Shown piece by piece: positions 36,355 to 38,148 of a DNA stretch of 38,148 nt; position 1 is the stretch's first letter, and each line of letters opens with the position of its first letter. The notes beneath the pieces were generated by a model that saw only the letters and a program-made list of their open reading frames with translations, ran no database searches and was not told the DNA's origin. A program made the translations under genes and the position numbers. This stretch comes from a virus: IMG/VR virus record IMGVR_UViG_3300021503_000002, positions 1 to 38,148 of that record, one strand, 5' to 3'.

Positions 36355-36699
36355 TCATATTTTAGTAGCCTCAATCTCCGTTATGAAGCCATCCTGATCT
36401 CTCTTCACAATAAATTTATAATCCTTTTGCTCCATAATTGCAGGAGCAGTTTCTATTTTTATCTCTTCAATCGATCTTATAAGTCTATTAAGAATAAAAG
36501 TATAATCTTTTTCCGTTTCTGCCCGTAAAGCTTCCTTTGCATCATCTACACTCTTAGCAAGATCAACGATAGCCTCAACCTGTTTAGACAGCAAAGAAGC
36601 TATGTTCTGTTTATAAATAGTTTCCTTGCTGTCAGGCGTTAGCTCCCAGCCCTTTTCTTTAACCAATCTCTTCAGGTCTTTTTGAGATATAGTTTTCAT
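36355..36699 (-). CDS. hypothetical helical protein (114 aa)
   Basis: From ATG 36699, overlapping the end of the polyvalent-type gene by 4 bp: KTISQKDLKRLVKEKGWELTP, a long helical part with KQNIASLLSKQVEAIVDLAKSVDDAKEAL, and a short C-terminal beta unit YKFIVKRDQDGFITEIEATKI. The 'I-RDQ-GFI-EIEA' ending is common in small phage proteins that seem to act as chaperones or tail linkers, but no function is established. ATG 36711 is a possible earlier start. Confidence 0.6.
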   Translation of the reverse strand: MKTISQKDLKRLVKEKGWELTPDSKETIYKQNIASLLSKQVEAIVDLAKSVDDAKEALRAETEKDYTFILNRLIRSIEEIKIETAPAIMEQKDYKFIVKRDQDGFITEIEATKI

Positions 36700-38148
36700 G
36701 ATGATAGACATGCCAAGAGCTTCTCGTACCTACTAAGCTCCTTTTTCGTTTCTCGCAGGGCCTCAGCGGCATCTTTCGTAATAGTAATGACCTCTCCGGT
36801 TTCTGCAATCTTTACTTTCATCTCATAATTAACACCCGCTTTTTTCTTGGAAGATAGGAAAGTGGCGATAGGTTCTTTAGGTTTTCCTGGTGGCTTTGCC
36901 TGTTCTGCCGTTAGGTATTTGGATTCAGGTTCTTTGAGTGTGGGTTCTTTCTTAGGCCCAGCCTTTTTTACAAAATCTGGTGCGGCTTTTTCTTTGGTAA
37001 AGATTTCTGCCAATCTCTTCAGTTTTGAAACGCTTTCCTTGGGCATCAATTTTTTCTCTGCTGACAATTTATCAGCATAAAGAAAAAATGTTTTTGCGGC
37101 AGTTCGAGCCTCTTTTAACGTATCAGTATTCAGAATTCTAAGAGATGACGGTGTGTGTGTTACAGTATATCCCTTTTTATATGGCTCAAGATTTTTATGA
37201 ACAGCGTAGTCGCCAAATACAACAGCATCTGTGTCCTGTGTTTTTCCAGTGGTTAATTTTATCGGAATCTTTGTTTTCTTGCCCGCTATTTTCTTCTTAT
37301 TAACTTCATCTATAAATCTTTGACGCTCTTGATATTCAGCTCTGGCAATTTCTTCTTCTTCTTTTCTTGCCTTTTCAGCTTTTTTTGCTTCTAAGGCTCT
37401 TTCTTTTTTTATCTTTATTTCTTTATCTACAAACTTTTTAAGCGTAGGATCTAAAACTTCAAGATCAGTAATGTCTTTGCCGATACTGGGATATCTTTCG
37501 GCTAAGAATCTAATAGCATCTCTTCTTGATGTTGCTTTGCCTACCAAGGCCGATTCCCAATCTTTTGAACCTACAGATCGCATTTCAACCTGATGTGTAA
37601 GTTGAGGGGCTTCAGGGACTTTAATTTTTGCTACCCTGTACTCATATTGCTTGCCGTTAACAGTGTCTCTGGCGATTATTTCTTTCGAAGCTTTTGTCGT
37701 AATTTTCGGCTCAGACTTTAGCTCAGGATATTCAGCGAGAACTTTTTCAGGGACGGGTTTGTTTTGATTAATAGCATATTGAACTAATTTTTTGTGGTTA
37801 CCTCCCTTGCCTATATTTTCCCCGGCTGTAACAGCGGCTATCTCATCAGCAATAAAACGGTTAACAATTCTCCCACGATCAGTTTCAAAAAGATCAATTT
37901 CCGGGTAATCACCTTTTTTGGTACGTAATCCATCACTTGTTTCACGAACAAACCCCTGTTCTATCGCTTTGTTTATTGCTTCTGCATGAGTAGGAGCCTT
38001 AAATATCTTACCATCTGCAATTATAACAGATTGCTTTATCTTTTCTCCAGTTCTTTCCCATTCCTCTTTTGTCATCTCCCAAGGCTCTTTGGCCTTAGAT
38101 TCAATTTTAGATGCCATCGGGGTCGCTTTTTGGCCGCTTTTTGGCTCT
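36696..38148 (-). CDS. polyvalent-type (LPD) protein, cut by the window edge
   Basis: 473 codons from ATG 38117, but the frame stays open to the window edge (EPKSGQKATP before the ATG) and that ATG has no ribosome site, so the gene probably continues outside. The N-terminal part KEPWEMTKEEWERTGEKI, LVQYAINQNKPVPEKVLAEYPELK, and the C-terminal unit KVKIAETGEVITITKDAAEAL with YEKLLACL, match domains found in phage 'polyvalent' proteins that are injected with DNA. A charged Lys/Glu coiled coil lies between them (about residues 225-280). It is the first late gene seen and may be the tail end of a much larger protein. Mixed CGN and AGR arginine codons. Confidence 0.65.
   Translation of the reverse strand, partial: EPKSGQKATPMASKIESKAKEPWEMTKEEWERTGEKIKQSVIIADGKIFKAPTHAEAINKAIEQGFVRETSDGLRTKKGDYPEIDLFETDRGRIVNRFIADEIAAVTAGENIGKGGNHKKLVQYAINQNKPVPEKVLAEYPELKSEPKITTKASKEIIARDTVNGKQYEYRVAKIKVPEAPQLTHQVEMRSVGSKDWESALVGKATSRRDAIRFLAERYPSIGKDITDLEVLDPTLKKFVDKEIKIKKERALEAKKAEKARKEEEEIARAEYQERQRFIDEVNKKKIAGKKTKIPIKLTTGKTQDTDAVVFGDYAVHKNLEPYKKGYTVTHTPSSLRILNTDTLKEARTAAKTFFLYADKLSAEKKLMPKESVSKLKRLAEIFTKEKAAPDFVKKAGPKKEPTLKEPESKYLTAEQAKPPGKPKEPIATFLSSKKKAGVNYEMKVKIAETGEVITITKDAAEALRETKKELSRYEKLLACLSS
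38124..38145. repeat. two tandem copies of an 11-bp unit at the window edge
   Basis: CGCTTTTTGGC occurs at 38124-38134 and again at 38135-38145. It lies in the open frame upstream of ATG 38117. It may be a coding repeat or an assembly effect near the edge. Confidence 0.7.

Noticed and set aside
1-38148. CRISPR array, tRNA genes, diversity-generating retroelement, integrase or transposase
   Set aside because: No regularly spaced repeats, no cloverleaf with anticodon, no reverse transcriptase and no recombinase or transposase motif seen.

Overview
This window is a large piece of a tailed-phage genome, most likely a podovirus with a strictly lytic gene set. I see a P22-type portal, scaffold, N4 gp56-type major capsid protein, gp4-like adaptor and propeller-like nozzle protein, very large ejected-type proteins, and no tape measure, integrase or tRNA. 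The host cannot be named. Shine-Dalgarno sites are mostly AAAGGAG/GGAG. Arginine is coded mainly by AGA/AGG and isoleucine often by ATA, which fits a moderately AT-rich bacterium. Terminase and lysis genes are not in the window, so the genome continues beyond it, probably past the right edge where a gene is cut.

Plus strand, 1-12.75 kb (early/replication). A sigma70 promoter with an extended -10 (82-110) drives a ribbon-helix-helix regulator. Next come a conserved small protein, a three-way-junction RNA element (631-730) and a recombination/replication cassette: Cas4/RecB-like nuclease, Sak4-like ATPase, SSB-like protein, zinc-ribbon protein, ParB-like/DNA methyltransferase fusion, DUF1937-like protein and a UDG-exonuclease-PolA fusion. 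From 7.4 to 10.9 kb there is a run of small accessory genes, several under 60 codons. The block ends with a DUF1599-like protein, a ThyX that lacks its usual C-terminal segment, a DUF3987-like P-loop protein and a 30-residue membrane peptide.

Minus strand, 38.1-12.74 kb (late/virion). In transcription order: a polyvalent-type protein cut by the window edge, small genes, adhesin/fibre-like proteins, portal, scaffold, capsid, two decoration-like proteins, adaptor, nozzle, tail and fibre proteins (one with SPRY plus eight LDGK repeats), a Cys-rich 715-aa protein, a heptad-periodic 620-aa helical protein, small basic proteins, and a 1787-aa polyvalent protein with an HEVQH metallopeptidase motif. 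The two strands converge at 12.744 kb with a 4-bp gene overlap.

The most unusual signal is a family of four related palindromes (about 3.44, 12.62, 18.48 and 28.39 kb) placed between genes on both strands. In three of them the stop codon of the upstream gene, always read CAA TAA, sits in the loop of the predicted hairpin. They look like dispersed operators (stoperator-like) or RNA processing/attenuation hairpins. Other points of interest are the three-way-junction leader RNA, the UDG-PolA fusion without iron-sulfur cysteines beside a deleted ThyX and base-metabolism genes, and a 25-bp direct repeat read in two different frames.
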